A stretch of DNA of 5,632 nucleotides, from the NCBI GenBank assembly GCA_015661535.1, contig DQVY01000050.1, positions 1-5,632 on the forward strand, given 5' to 3'. The notes under the pieces were generated by a model. It did not search any database. It was not told where the DNA came from and saw only the letters and a program-made list of their open reading frames with translations. A program made the position numbers and the translations under genes. Below, piece by piece: positions 5,617-5,632 of the stretch. The stretch's first letter is position 1. Every line of letters begins with the position of its first letter. The stretch is from Sulfurovum sp. (lineage in GTDB: Bacteria > Campylobacterota > Campylobacteria > Campylobacterales > Sulfurovaceae).

Positions 5617-5632
5617 ACCAAAGTAACATTCC

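Overview
The window looks like chromosomal housekeeping DNA from a Campylobacterota bacterium (formerly Epsilonproteobacteria). The proteins read most like those of Sulfurovum and its relatives. This placement rests on the short (about 400 aa) MurD, the MraY N-terminus, the mraY-murD pair divergent from a cofactor-independent phosphoglycerate mutase, and a fabG that is probably followed by acpP. It was judged by eye, without a database search. No insertion sequence, CRISPR array, phage gene or clear sign of horizontal transfer is visible.

Left part, all on the minus strand (bases 203-2709): mraY is followed by murD, two consecutive steps of peptidoglycan precursor synthesis, with a run of 7-bp tandem repeats between them. 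A compact hairpin with a T tract ends the murD transcript. Next comes an independent tRNA-Phe(GAA) gene with its own TATAAT box and a leader that can fold into a hairpin right at the predicted transcript start. Bases 1-202, downstream of the tRNA, show no gene.

Right part, all on the plus strand (2784-5534): gpmI (glycolysis/gluconeogenesis) is read divergently from mraY across a 74-bp AT-rich gap. It is followed by a small TerB-like helical protein with its own good sigma-70-type promoter and an intricate leader: a hairpin, a five-codon mini-ORF and a TAATG overlap. fabG (fatty acid elongation) comes next. The last ~100 bases hold a perfect 10-bp inverted repeat in a larger hairpin and a T-rich promoter-like stretch, probably leading to acpP outside the window.

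Functionally the genes serve envelope and central metabolism: lipid I synthesis and D-Glu addition for the cell wall, a reversible glycolytic step, and the NADPH-dependent reduction of type II fatty acid synthesis. No new multi-gene system is seen. The points worth a second look are the non-coding structures (tRNA mismatch and leader hairpin, heptamer repeats, the leader of the small protein, and the palindrome after fabG) and the uncharacterised TerB-like protein.
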